Assembly (NCBI GenBank): GCA_028702055.1
Contig: JAQVPN010000001.1
Location: 1-37,165, forward strand
Direction of reading: 5' to 3'
Source of the DNA: Candidatus Altimarinota bacterium
Lineage (GTDB): Bacteria; Patescibacteriota; Gracilibacteria; BD1-5; UBA6164
Length of the DNA: 37,165 bases
Program-made: the position numbers and the translations under genes
The notes under the pieces: model-generated
What the model saw: the letters and a program-made list of their open reading frames with translations, nothing else
What the model was told of the DNA's origin: nothing
Databases searched by the model: none
Shown: positions 20,451 to 29,667 of the stretch, one piece after another
How the letters are laid out: each line of letters starts with the position of its first letter
Numbering within the stretch: position 1 is the stretch's first letter

Positions 20451-21428
20451 ATGAAAAAAATTTTATTTTTTATATTTTTTTTCCTTTTTATAAGAGAAAG
20501 TTTTGCTTATGAATATTCTAGAAAAGATTACTCTACATCTATCTGAACTTTTCAAATAAGACTTTTAAAAATAGATTTACTTTGAGATGACAGACTTGTT
20601 ATTTGAATTTCTGATTCTTGAGAAAGTTTGTCTAGTTTAGTAAAAAGATATAATTGAAAAGCTTGAATAGAGTGAGCATTTTTTTGTCCTAAAGATTATA
20701 CAAATTGTTGATGAAAAAATTTTACAAGTGCTGATAGATATTCATATTGAGAAAATTTTTCTAGATGGGAAGATACAGGAGATAGATATGTTTTTGCTAT
20801 AGATAAAGATTCACTCGCTTTTTTATATCATTCATCTAAACTAAATTCGGAAATGAAAGATGAAATTTATATGTGAATTGGAAATCATCCGCTTATTTTA
20901 AAAGACTGACAAAGTATGTTGGAATATTATTATGACAGATGATTAATTGATAAAAAAATGCCTATAAATCAGCCTAAAACTTTTATTTGTTCTACTTCAA
21001 AACCCTGAGAAATTCTTATGTGAATGGTAAAATATGCTCATATGGATGATTTACCTACAGTTTTATCAGAAATTTGATGTGTAAATGCTTTGAATTTAGA
21101 TGCAGGACTTACATTAGCTTTTTATAATAATTGAGAATATTATGTTTGACCTTGAAGAGATATGATGGATGCAGTAATTATAACAGATAAAATTTGAGAT
21201 GAAAAAAATAAAAAAATAGTCAATTTGGCTCAAAATTATAAAAAAACACTTATTTCACAAATAAATAATTTAACTAAAGATAAAGCAAAAGTAGATATAA
21301 TTTTGCAAAATGTAATAGACAAAATAGACATTTTATTAGACAAATCTAAATGAAATAGAAAAACTCTTTTAATTCTTTTAAAAAATGATTTGATGAAAGA
21401 ATTATGAGAAACAATAGCTTATAAATAA
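20451..21428 (+). CDS. Secreted phosphodiester-glycosidase-like (NAGPA domain) protein
   Basis: A 325-residue exported protein with signal peptide MKKILFFIFFFLFIRESFA. The middle carries the pattern of the NAGPA/phosphodiester glycosidase domain: EGAFFCP, ADRYSYG, AIDKDSLAFLY, MGIGNHPLIL and NALNLDAGLTLAFYNNG, the last corresponding to the usual NLDGGGS motif with Ala replacing one Gly and Leu-Thr replacing Gly-Ser. Such proteins process glycosyl phosphodiesters or exopolysaccharide outside the cell. A helical tail of about 90 residues follows. The next gene, a glycan polymerase/ligase-like protein, starts 23 bases on. Confidence 0.75.
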
Positions 21429-21451
21429 TTTAACTTTTAATTTTAGTTTTT

Positions 21452-22690
21452 ATGTTTGATAGACTTACAAAAATTTTTATAGTATTTTTACCATTTTATG
21501 TGCTCTTTAAAGTATTTTTTGAATTTAAACTTTGAATTCCTTATTTGTCTTTTGTTAAAGAATTATTTATTGTTATTTTACTTTGAATAATGTCTTATGA
21601 ATTTTATAAACAAAAAAAATTACCTAAATTTGATAAATTAGATTATTTAATTTTTGCTTATATTTTATATCTAAGTTTGGCTACATTATTTGCCCCACAA
21701 TTTTTAGCTTCTTTCATTTATTGAGCTAGATATGATTTTGAATTTTTACTTGTTTTTCTTATATTTAAGCATTCAAATCAGTTTTTAAAAAATGATTTAA
21801 GATATTATGTTTGATTATTTTTGACATCATGAGCACGAGCTTTGATTATATGATTTTTAGCAAAATTTATTTGAGAATGAATTTTAACTTATTTATGATT
21901 TGGTGAAAATGTAAATAATTGGCAAGTTTGATGAACTATTCCAATTTATCAATGAGTAGAATGAACAGGAATTTATAGATTTCAATGAATTTTTGATTGA
22001 CCAAATCAAGCAGCATTCTTTTTGCTTACCTATATAGGATTTTTGTTTTATTATTTTAAATGACAAAAAGATTATTATTTTTTACTTTGATTTTTATCTG
22101 TTTTTTTAGTTCCATTATTTATTTATACATTTTCTAGATCAGCTTTACTTTGAGTTATTATTTGAACTATTTTTGTATTTACATTAAATATAAATCATTT
22201 TTTTAAAAAACATAAAAAACAAACAATAAAATTCATTATAATCTTTTTAGTTTTTATTGCTTGATTTTGATTTCTTATAAAAGATAAAGTAGAAGATGTT
22301 GTTGTTAGAAAATCTTCAACAACATGACATGCTGAAAGAATGACAATTTGAATTAACAGATTTATTTCTTATCCTCTCGGGCAAGGTTTAGCTTCAAGTT
22401 GACCAGCATCAAGATATACTCATAATATAGAAGGGAAAAAACAAGAAGATTTTTATATACCGGAATCTTGGTTTATACAACAACTTGTAGAATGATGACT
22501 AATTTGATTTGTTTTATTTGTGTCTATAATGAGTATTTTATTTTTCTTTTTGCTTAATATAGATTTTGTTTTAGCCGTTATGTTTTTCGCTGTAATGATG
22601 ATGAATTTATTTTTACATACTTTTGAAGCAAGCTATGTGTCTATATTATTTTTTATTTTAATTGCTATTTTATATTCTAAAAAAGAATAA
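21452..22690 (+). CDS. O-antigen ligase / Wzy-like glycan polymerase
   Basis: A 412-residue membrane protein with about twelve segments. The large external loop and its surroundings carry family signs: FDGPNQAAFFLL, YTFSRSALLG, then HAERMTIG, YPLGQGLASSG, RYTHN and PESWFIQQLVEGG. The Arg in SRSA and the ESW...Q...EGG block match the Wzy_C / WaaL superfamily, which polymerises or ligates lipid-linked glycans on the outer face of the membrane. With the glycosidase-like protein upstream and the GT4 enzyme downstream it points to a surface polysaccharide or protein-glycosylation locus. Confidence 0.88.
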
Positions 22691-22703
22691 ATAATTAGAT
22701 TAA

Positions 22704-22743
22704 TCCCTCGTTTCGTTCTTTGGCATTCCATTTGGCAAAGGGA
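22704..22743. other. G+C-richer structured intergenic segment
   Basis: A segment clearly richer in G and C than its surroundings, bounded by TCCCT / AGGGA arms and containing CTTTGGCATT and TTTGGCAAAG half-repeats. It lies 14 bases after the polymerase gene and could be a dispersed intergenic repeat or a small structured RNA. Confidence 0.35.
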
Positions 22744-22754
22744 AAAATTAGAAC

Positions 22755-22789
22755 AAAAAATCTCTCACTGAAAAAATGGGAGATTTTTT
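22755..22789. terminator. Bidirectional intrinsic terminator
   Basis: AAAAAATCTCTCA / TGGGAGATTTTTT with a nine-base loop and one G-T type mismatch. It ends the plus-strand polymerase gene and serves the convergent glycosyltransferase gene (stop 22843). Confidence 0.75.
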
Positions 22790-22796
22790 ATTTCTC

Positions 22797-22825
22797 CTCC
22801 TTCTCAAGGAGAGTGGCTAAAAGCC
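22797..22825. other. Two adjacent small hairpins
   Basis: CTCCTT-CTC-AAGGAG (22797-22811) and GGCT-AAA-AGCC (22815-22825) follow each other directly between the terminator and the glycosyltransferase stop. Their base composition stands out from the A+T-rich surroundings. Confidence 0.35.
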
Positions 22826-22842
22826 AATGAGTTATACATTTT

Positions 22843-23955
22843 TTAGTTATAAACTATTTCTTTTATTTTATTTTCAAATTCTTCTTCACTAAATCTCAAA
22901 GCATTATTTTTTATATTTTCTTCATTATATACATTATTTTTTATATTATTATCAAAAATTTTAAATTTTTCTATAAAGTCACTTCAATCAATATTATTAT
23001 AAAATTCTCAGGTAATTCACTCTAAAACAGTTTCTTTTATTCATCATTCTGATATTCCAAAAATAGCTTTTCAAGCAGCCATACACTCAACAATTGCTAT
23101 TCAAAAATCTTCTACTCAAGTAAAAATTCATCAAATACTTTCTCAAACTATTTTAAACAAATCTTCTCAAGATTTATATCAAACAAATTCTATATTGTTT
23201 CATTTTACTAATTTTTTTAAATTTTCTTCTTGATTTCAAACTCAAACTATTTTTAGTTTTTTGTCAGGCATTTTATTAAATTTGTCTATAATTAAATCTA
23301 CTTTTTTCCATTCAGTTAAAGCAGATATTGTTATATAATAATCTTTTGAGTTATACTCTTTTGTTTTTTCCATAAAACTTTTAGTATCAACTGGGGGGTA
23401 TAAAACTTTACTATCATTTCTTTTATAATATTTTATAATTCTCTTTTGTGCAACTTTACTTGCGATCAAAGGAATATCTACTCTTTTACTTGCTATATAA
23501 TCCCAAATTCTAAATTTTAGAAATAATTTATTTAGAAAATATCATTTTAATCATTTATCAAATCAAATCATTTTTTTATATTCATTTGTTTGATGCCATA
23601 AATATCATGAAGGAGAATGGTAATAAACAATAAATTTTGTTTCAGGTTTTGTAATTGCTCAATGTGCAAATCAACTAGAACTACATAAGACAACATCATA
23701 TTCAGAAAAATCAAAACTTTCTATTGCCATAGACATAAAAGGTAGACAAAATCTTTGATTTTTTGTCCATTTATAAACTTTTTGAGTAATATTTGCTACT
23801 TTTACTTTTGATGCCGGAAATATGTCTCAAACTTTATTTTCGTCATAAATTAAAGTGTAAATAGGAGCCTCCGGAAATATTCTCATAAATTTTTCTACCA
23901 CTTTTTCAGCTCATCCTTTTTTGATAAGCATTTCATGTAATATTGCTACTTTCAT
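22843..23955 (-). CDS. Glycosyltransferase, GT4 family
   Basis: A 370-residue GT-B glycosyltransferase using a nucleotide-sugar donor. The N-terminal half begins VAILHEMLIKKGGAEKVV (the acceptor-domain glycine loop; the first Gly GGA, the second UGA) and contains YHSPSGYLWH. The C-terminal donor-binding half has VLYPPVDT, TEWKKVDLII, VGVGNQEENLKKL, and the E-x7-E motif in GVEDFGIAIVECMAAGKA, followed by GGIKETV. Length and order are normal. It likely adds a sugar to the surface glycan handled by the convergent genes at 20451-22690. The start is the first ATG after the divergent promoter region shared with the pilin-like genes. Confidence 0.93.
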
Positions 23956-24023
23956 TTTATTAATTTTTATAAAATACTTTTTTATTATATTAATTTTTGA
24001 TAATTTCAAAATTTTTAATAAAA

Positions 24024-24029
24024 TATAAT
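24024..24029 (+). promoter_or_regulatory. Consensus -10 (TATAAT) before the pilin-like genes
   Basis: A perfect TATAAT 26 bases upstream of the ATG at 24055. The nearest -35-like hexamers (TTGATA at 23997, TTTCAA at 24004) have poor spacing, so the -35 is uncertain. Confidence 0.4.
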
Positions 24030-24054
24030 AAAATAATTTATTAATTTTCATTTT

Positions 24055-24681
24055 ATGAAAAAAATAGTTTTAATTTTCTTCTTTCTTCTTTCTTTTTGAA
24101 TTTGAAATGTTTTTGCTGTTAATGTTGATATATCTTTAACGGATTCAGTATTCTGAACTAATAATTCTCCTACAACTAGTCCTGTAACAAATAATAATCC
24201 ATATCGACCTACAGTGAAAAATGCTAATAATTCATCACCCAGGCTTGATACAACAAATTCAACTGAGGACACTTCATTATATTGAGTTGACACTTCATGA
24301 TTTTCTTCTAATCAATGAAATTCTTCTTCAACAACAACTTCTTGTGCTTGATGAAAAGAATCTTTATGTTCAGCTGATTTTGAAATAGATACTTCTTTAT
24401 TTTCACCTGGTTGAAATAATTTTAAAAATAAATCTACTTCAAAAAAGACAATTGATTGATTTTTAACTACTCTGATACAAAAGTTAATGATAGCATTATG
24501 AAGTATTTCTTTATTTGTAATGATTATTTGATCATGATTTATGATTTTTGCTATGTGAAAAGATGATAACTTAAATAAATGAAAAACTATTTTTAAAGCT
24601 TGAATTATAGCTTTAGTTATAGCTTTATCTTCTTATATGATGGTTTCTTTATTGAAATATATTTTATATGCTAATAATTAA
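24055..24681 (+). CDS. Pilin-like exported protein with two C-terminal TM segments, 208 aa
   Basis: Signal peptide (MKKIVLIFFFLLSFGIGNVFA), then an Asn/Ser/Thr-rich linker of about 90 residues, a short Cys pair (SCAGGKESLCSADFEID), and two membrane segments (LMIALGSISLFVMIIG and AGIIALVIALSSYMMVSLL) joined by a charged turn (MGKDDNLNKGK). The turn and paired helices match the VirB2/TrbC-like T4SS-pilin type found in CPR bacteria. It is the first and longest of four such genes in a row, spaced 2-4 bases. The Ser/Thr linker could be glycosylated by the adjacent glycan genes (inference). Confidence 0.75.
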
Positions 24682-24684
24682 AAA

Positions 24685-25071
24685 ATGAAAAAACTTATTA
24701 TATTAGTATTTGTTTTAATTTGATTTATTTCATTTGATTTTACTTATGCAACTAGCACTATAAATTTTTTATGAAGTTCATCTAGTTCTGTTTGACCTGA
24801 TGTTGCTTGAGCTTGATTGCCTTGATCTTCTTCATCTTGAGAAGCAATTGTTTCTACATATATTCCAAGAATTATCACTACAATTATAAAATATACTGCT
24901 GTTATTGCAGTAATATCAATAATAATAAGTTGAATAATGTATATGTTATCATTTTGACGAGAAGATAAGGCTAAAAAAGCTAAAAGTTGGATTATTTATT
25001 CTCTTGTTTGAGTTTTGATTTCAGTTTCAGCTTATGCTATAATTAATCTGATTAATTCTATAAAATTATAA
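24685..25071 (+). CDS. VirB2/TrbC-like T4SS pilin, 128 aa
   Basis: Signal peptide ending in TYA, a short Gly/Ser/Ala spacer, then two membrane helices (YTAVIAVISIIISGIMYML and IIYSLVGVLISVSAYAII) with the turn SFGREDKAKKAK between them. The turn (Gly, acidic, then alternating Lys-Ala) is the most typical CPR T4SS-pilin feature in the set. It would be processed at the signal peptide and lie in the membrane or assemble into a filament. Starts three bases after the preceding gene. Confidence 0.82.
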
Positions 25072-25075
25072 TTTT

Positions 25076-25441
25076 ATGAAAAAAATAATACTATTTATAT
25101 TTATTTTTACATCTAGTGTTTTTACAGTGTTTTGAGCTAGTTCTATAAGAGAAGATATGATTCCAGATACTGAAACTATTGCTTGAAACACTTCAGATAT
25201 CGAAACTTGAACTTGATCTTTAATGCCTATATTTTTATCTTTTAAAAATATTATTTTAGGTCTTTTAGCTATAATTGCAGTAGCGATTTTTATATATTTA
25301 GGATTTAAATTAGTTAAAGCTGAATGAAAACCAGATGAATTTAAAAAGGTTATGCTTTGATTTGTTTATGCTGTAATTTGACTTTCTATTATTCCATTAG
25401 CTTGGGCTATGGTAAAACTTATTTCTTCATTACAATTTTAA
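25076..25441 (+). CDS. VirB2/TrbC-like pilin-type protein, 121 aa
   Basis: Signal peptide (MKKIILFIFIFTSSVFTVFGA), an acidic/Thr-rich spacer (REDMIPDTETIAGN), and two membrane helices (IILGLLAIIAVAIFIYLGF and VMLGFVYAVIGLSIIPLAWA) with the turn KAEGKPDEFKK. Same architecture as its neighbours but clearly diverged, so these are old paralogues rather than a recent tandem copy. Four bases after the preceding stop. Confidence 0.78.
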
Positions 25442-25443
25442 AT

Positions 25444-25869
25444 ATGAGTAATAAAATTATAAAAAAAATATTATTATTATCTTTTCTTTTTATAAGTATT
25501 TTTTCTTTTTATAATAATTCTTTTGCTGTTTGTACAGATGATTCTAGTGTTTCTGATTGTTTAAATTCATCAGAATCAAAACCTGAAAGTTTAGTTTGAA
25601 TAAATAATGATTCTTATGATGTAAACGAAAGCTTTAAAACCCAAATACTTAATATAATAAAAACTTTGTCTTCTATTTTGTCTATAATAGCTATATGAGC
25701 AATTGCATTTTCTGGTCTTAAAATGACTCTCAGTCAATGAAAAGACGAAGATATTAAGAAATCAAAAGATATAATAAAGTGGACAATTATATGATATTTA
25801 TGACTTATGTCTTCTTGAGCAATTATAGCTATTGTTATAAATTTTGTATATTGAATTTGATGAAATTAA
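25444..25869 (+). CDS. VirB2/TrbC-like pilin-type protein, 141 aa
   Basis: A long signal region (SNKIIKKILLLSFLFISIFS, end SFA) followed by a small Cys pair (VCTDDSSVSDC), a spacer and two membrane helices (LSSILSIIAIGAIAFSG and IGYLGLMSSGAIIAIVINF) joined by MTLSQGKDEDIKKSKD. The acidic-then-Lys turn again matches T4SS-pilin proteins. Last gene of the four-gene unit, closed by a terminator. Confidence 0.78.
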
Positions 25870-25880
25870 TTTTAAGAAAT

Positions 25881-25908
25881 AAAAAAACTGTCTTTTGACA
25901 GTTTTTTT
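25881..25908. terminator. Bidirectional intrinsic terminator
   Basis: AAAAAAACTGTC / GACAGTTTTTTT with a four-base loop, twelve bases after the last pilin-like gene and five bases before the end of the convergent surface-protein gene. Confidence 0.88.
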
Positions 25909-25912
25909 ATTT

Positions 25913-28228
25913 CTATTTAGCTATTTTATTTACTTTCATATATTCTTCTACAAAACTAGTAAGTAATGGAGGAGGATTTTTAAATATAGCAGATTTAAAA
26001 TTTATTACAGTTCAAACATTTATGATACCATTATCTGATTTCATATAAGTTCTATTTGATATTAAATCTTTTACATTTCAATATAATCAACCATTTATAA
26101 TTAATCTATTATTTGTTTTTATAGAGTCAGAATTTATATTTCATCAAATATTATTTTCTTTAATTGTTATATAAATTCATTCAAGTCAAGTAACACTATT
26201 TGAAATAATAATATTTCATCATTTTACTATAAATGCAATATTTCAAGAAACTAAATCAATATTTCAATTTATATATAAATTTCAATCTTGTATAACATAT
26301 GTTTTATTTCAAACTATAGATTGTCAATTTAAAACTAAATCTCATTTATGTGTAAATACATTAGATATTCAATTATAATTTTCTGTAGGAAGAGTATATC
26401 AAGTAGAATTATAAGTAAAATTGTAAACTTGATTTATACTTTTACTTGAATTATTCCATTCAGTTAAAGAATCATTATAAACTCAAGTATTTTCTATCTT
26501 ATTTACATAAGAAGAAAATCAATTATTTTGAGATATAGAAGTAACAATAAAGTTTTTATTTCTCAAATCTGTTAAGAAATTTTTAGAAATTGTATCTACA
26601 TCAGAATAATAATTTGGATCATAGTTTAATAAAGAAGTTCATCATGAAATAGATCAAACAGATGATTTAGCTACTATAACTTTCAATGTAGAGCTTAAAT
26701 AACTATTTTGTAGTCATTCAGGAGCTGTAAATAATTTTACACTCTCAAATGCTCATATAACATTATCTGTATTTGCAGTATAATCATTAGTGTTTATTTG
26801 AAATTTTGCTCAAGCGGCAAGAGATCATATATTTCAAGAACTACATATTGACAAATTTCATTCAAGATATGATTTATTTTCTTTATATAAACATAAAGGT
26901 TTTTCTATATAAAGATCATATCAAGTGTTATTTTTAATATAAGGTCTATCTAAATTATAAGTTGCAAAAAGTTTCATATTATTACCAAGAATTGCTCAAC
27001 CAGATGGATAAAAAATTATTCAGTCTTTATCTGATGGCATTGTATAATCTCATCATCATTCAGAAGGAGTTGTACTATCTCAAGTTATTTTACAATCACT
27101 TTTACTACACCAACTAGGCCAAGTAGAACTTCAAAAATCACATTCTTCAAATTGAGCATTTCAATTAGGTCTTTGTAAAATTCAATCTCAACAAACTGTT
27201 ATTTTACAAGAAGTGTTACAAGCATATTTTGAATTATTAGCGGATCATAAATCACATTCTTCTCATGGATTAATTACTCAATTTCAACAAGAAGATCAAC
27301 CACCACTACCTCATCCTCATCAACCACCTCATCAAGTATTATTAGTTGGAATACAAGAACTTGAACATCAGTATATTCACCATCATGTTTTTGTAGAATC
27401 TTTAGGATCACATAATTCAGATCATTGTTTTATTCAATCTCAACATTCTGGTAATCAACCACCTCAAGTTGAATTAGAAGGTGTACATGAAGATGTACAA
27501 CCTAAATCTCACCAACCAGATTTAGAAGCATCATTTGGATCACAAGATTCTTGAGAATCTTTTTTTCAATCTCAACACCAAGCTCATCTAACTATATAAC
27601 ATTCATTATGAGTGTAAGTAGATCAAGAATATATTTTTAAATTTCAGCTTGGTCAATTTATATAGGTTCAATCTAGTCTATAAGTTCAATTAGATAATAA
27701 AACTTCATTTCATTTAAGATAATTCCATCATAATAATGGCATTGCTACAGATAAACTATCTGTTTGATTTGTGTTATCAACAGCAGCTCATTTTATATTA
27801 AATTGAAGTTTTCATATAACATTTCAAGTTCATGTTGGAATTCAAGAAAATAATAGATTTTCTAAATAAAATGCAACAACTTCTTTTGTTCAATTTATTC
27901 AAGCTGTCTTTGGTATCCAATTTGTTCTTAATTGTATATTTCAAGAAGAACTTAAAGATGCTCAATTTAAAGGTGTAATTATTCAATTAGAAGAAGAAGA
28001 TAAAATTTGCTCTTTTTGAGAATCATTTAGGAAATAATCCCAATAATCTTTTGATTCTCATTTATATAAAGCTCAATCATAATATCAACAAACATCACAA
28101 GAATTTCAATAAGATGAAGCATAAGTTCAAGTTGAACAACTTTCATGAATAACAGAATCTGCGAAAGCATTATTTTTTAATAATGCTAATGTAATAACAA
28201 ATCATATGTATATTAATATTTTTTTCAT
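25913..28228 (-). CDS. Large secreted cysteine-rich protein with beta-helix-like C-terminus
   Basis: A 771-residue exported protein. Domains: signal peptide 1-23; a module from C44 (SCDVCGYYDGALY) to C210 (THNEC) shared with two neighbouring proteins; Cys-rich repeats at 218-380 in the pattern CGDG...E-x-CDP...GWG...C-x-x-SC, like the Myxococcus/DUF4215 cysteine-rich repeat; a poly-Gly linker at 299-310 written with GGT, GGA and UGA; and a C-terminal region with short periodic strands (GDLVLNG, GNLYINGNID, GNIIISN) suggesting a beta-helix, ending near FKNPPPLLTSFVEEY. It is probably a long adhesin-like surface protein. The start is the ATG directly before the signal peptide. It is not a pseudogene: the frame is unbroken only with UGA = Gly. 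Confidence 0.85.
27089..27577 (-). repeat. Cysteine-rich repeat block within the surface protein
   Basis: Encodes residues 218-380 of the gene at 25913-28228: four CGDG/CGNG-initiated units, the first two nearly alike (CDPNDASKSGWG and CDPKDSTKTGWG). Similar single units occur in the next gene (CDPGDPNKIGWG). Confidence 0.75.
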
Positions 28229-28245
28229 AAGATATTAATTTAGTT

Positions 28246-29430
28246 TTAAAAATTTCATCATGAAGTAGAATTTGTTGGAACATTTCATTCTCAAGCTCTA
28301 GAAGTAGTTGTTCCAAGTCAAGATCAAGGAGTTCCAGGAATTAGCTGACAAGATGAATTACAAGAATTTCAAGCAGTTCAATTTAAGTTTCAATTATCAC
28401 AAGTTTCTCAATAAGAAGAATCTATTATTTTATCTCAACACCAAGAAGTGCTATAATATATACATTCTTTATGAGAAAAATCATCTCATGTATCTATTGT
28501 ATTGGAATTATCATAATTTATAGTATATTGAATACCAAAATCATAACTATTTCTTGTTCAATTAGTTGGAGTTGATGGAACTCAAGCTATCCTAAGTTTA
28601 TTTGGAGATGTTTCTAATACAATCATTCTTTGATTAGGATTTAATTTGTATGAAGAACTTATTATTGATTGAGACCAATTAAAAGGTTTTAGAATTCATT
28701 GATTATCTAAAAATTGAGGATTTACATAATCTATATTAAATTTATTTAAATAAGATGTATTTGATCAATTTATAAATTCATCATAAAAGTTATATGCATA
28801 GTTATATCTAAGTTTTCATCAATCAAAAATTTGATCACATTGATTATTATTAACAGGTTTACAAGATGTATTACATCAATTTGGTCCCCATCATATTTTG
28901 TTTGGATCGCCAGGATCACAAATTTCTCAATAAGAAGGTTCTATTACTCAATCTCAACACCAAGAAACACTATAATAAACACATTCTTTATGTGAAATAT
29001 CATCAGATGCATTTGGAAAATTATTAGAATAATCATAGGAAGTTGTATATTCAATACCAAAATCATAGCTATTTCTTGTTCAATTTGTTCTTGTCTGAGG
29101 TAATGAAGAAATTTGTAATCTATTAGTTCAAACTTCTAAAATCCTCATAGTTGTATTAGCAGGAACTTTATAGTTATTGTTCTTTAATTCCTCAGTCCAA
29201 TGAAAAGGATTTTTTATTCCCCTTGTATTTAAAAAATTAGGATTTATATAATCTATATTAAATGTATTTAAATAAACATCATTTGATTTTGATATAAAAT
29301 CATCATAAAAATTATAAGTATAATTATATCTAACCATTCATCAATCAAAAACTTGATCACATCGTGCTGACAATATATTAATATTACTTAAAAATAATAT
29401 TCAAATCAGGAATAATATGTATTTTTTCAT
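28246..29430 (-). CDS. Secreted protein made of a tandem 165-residue duplication
   Basis: A 394-residue exported protein: signal peptide 1-22, then repeat 1 (24-190) and repeat 2 (198-361), then a Gly/Thr-rich tail. Each repeat starts CDQxFDGGxxRYNYxYNFYD, contains FNIDYxNPxFL, GTRNSYDFGIxY and SHKEC(V/I)YYS, and ends with a Cys-rich CGD...E-x-CD...C-x-x-SC unit. I do not recognise the domain. The module is related to the first 210 residues of the neighbouring protein at 25913 and to the LPKTG protein at 33228. Likely a surface protein stabilised by disulfides. It ends 17 bases upstream of the next start. Confidence 0.8.
28348..28839 (-). repeat. Tandem protein repeat, copy 2
   Basis: Codes residues 198-361 of the gene at 28246-29430. 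Key matches to copy 1 are CDQIFDGG, RNSYDFGI and SHKEC. Confidence 0.75.
28861..29361 (-). repeat. Tandem protein repeat, copy 1
   Basis: Codes residues 24-190 of the same gene (CDQVFDGG, RNSYDFGI, SHKEC, GWGPNGC). The protein sequences of the copies have clearly diverged, so the duplication is not recent. Confidence 0.75.
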
Positions 29431-29451
29431 ATTTTATAATTTTATATATTA

Positions 29452-29643
29452 TTATTTAATTCTATCTCATTCTTGAGAAATAGGGAAAGATAAAGATCAA
29501 GTTATATTTTTTGTAGATATTTCTCAATTATCAACTCCTATATTTTTGTTAACTATATAATTTTCTTGTTTTTTATTAAAAAGAAAGAAAATTATGCAAG
29601 AGATAACAATAATTATTAAAATTCAAATTGCAAATTTTTTCAT
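29452..29643 (-). CDS. Small membrane-anchored protein, 63 aa
   Basis: One N-terminal hydrophobic segment (FAIGILIIIVISCIIFFLF) followed by a short polar tail (NKKQENYIVNKNIGVDNGEIST...). The ISC at residues 14-16 is not a good lipobox, so it is more likely a single-pass protein. It contains three UGA codons in a 63-codon frame and sits between two large surface-protein genes with short spacers. Function unknown; an accessory to one of them is possible. Confidence 0.6.
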
Positions 29644-29667
29644 ATTTTATTTTTTATTTATAAATTA

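Noticed and set aside
27213-27554. A 113-residue plus-strand open frame rich in His, Gln and Ser
   Set aside because: It lies antisense to the Cys/Gly-rich region of the surface protein at 25913-28228. Gly UGA codons appear as TCA on this strand and make an open frame by chance; the minus frame has clear repeats and a signal peptide.
28221-28228. Apparent frameshift near the start of the cysteine-rich surface protein
   Set aside because: It came from a misread count of A residues around 28200; recounting puts start 28226-28228 and stop 25913-25915 in the same frame with no break.
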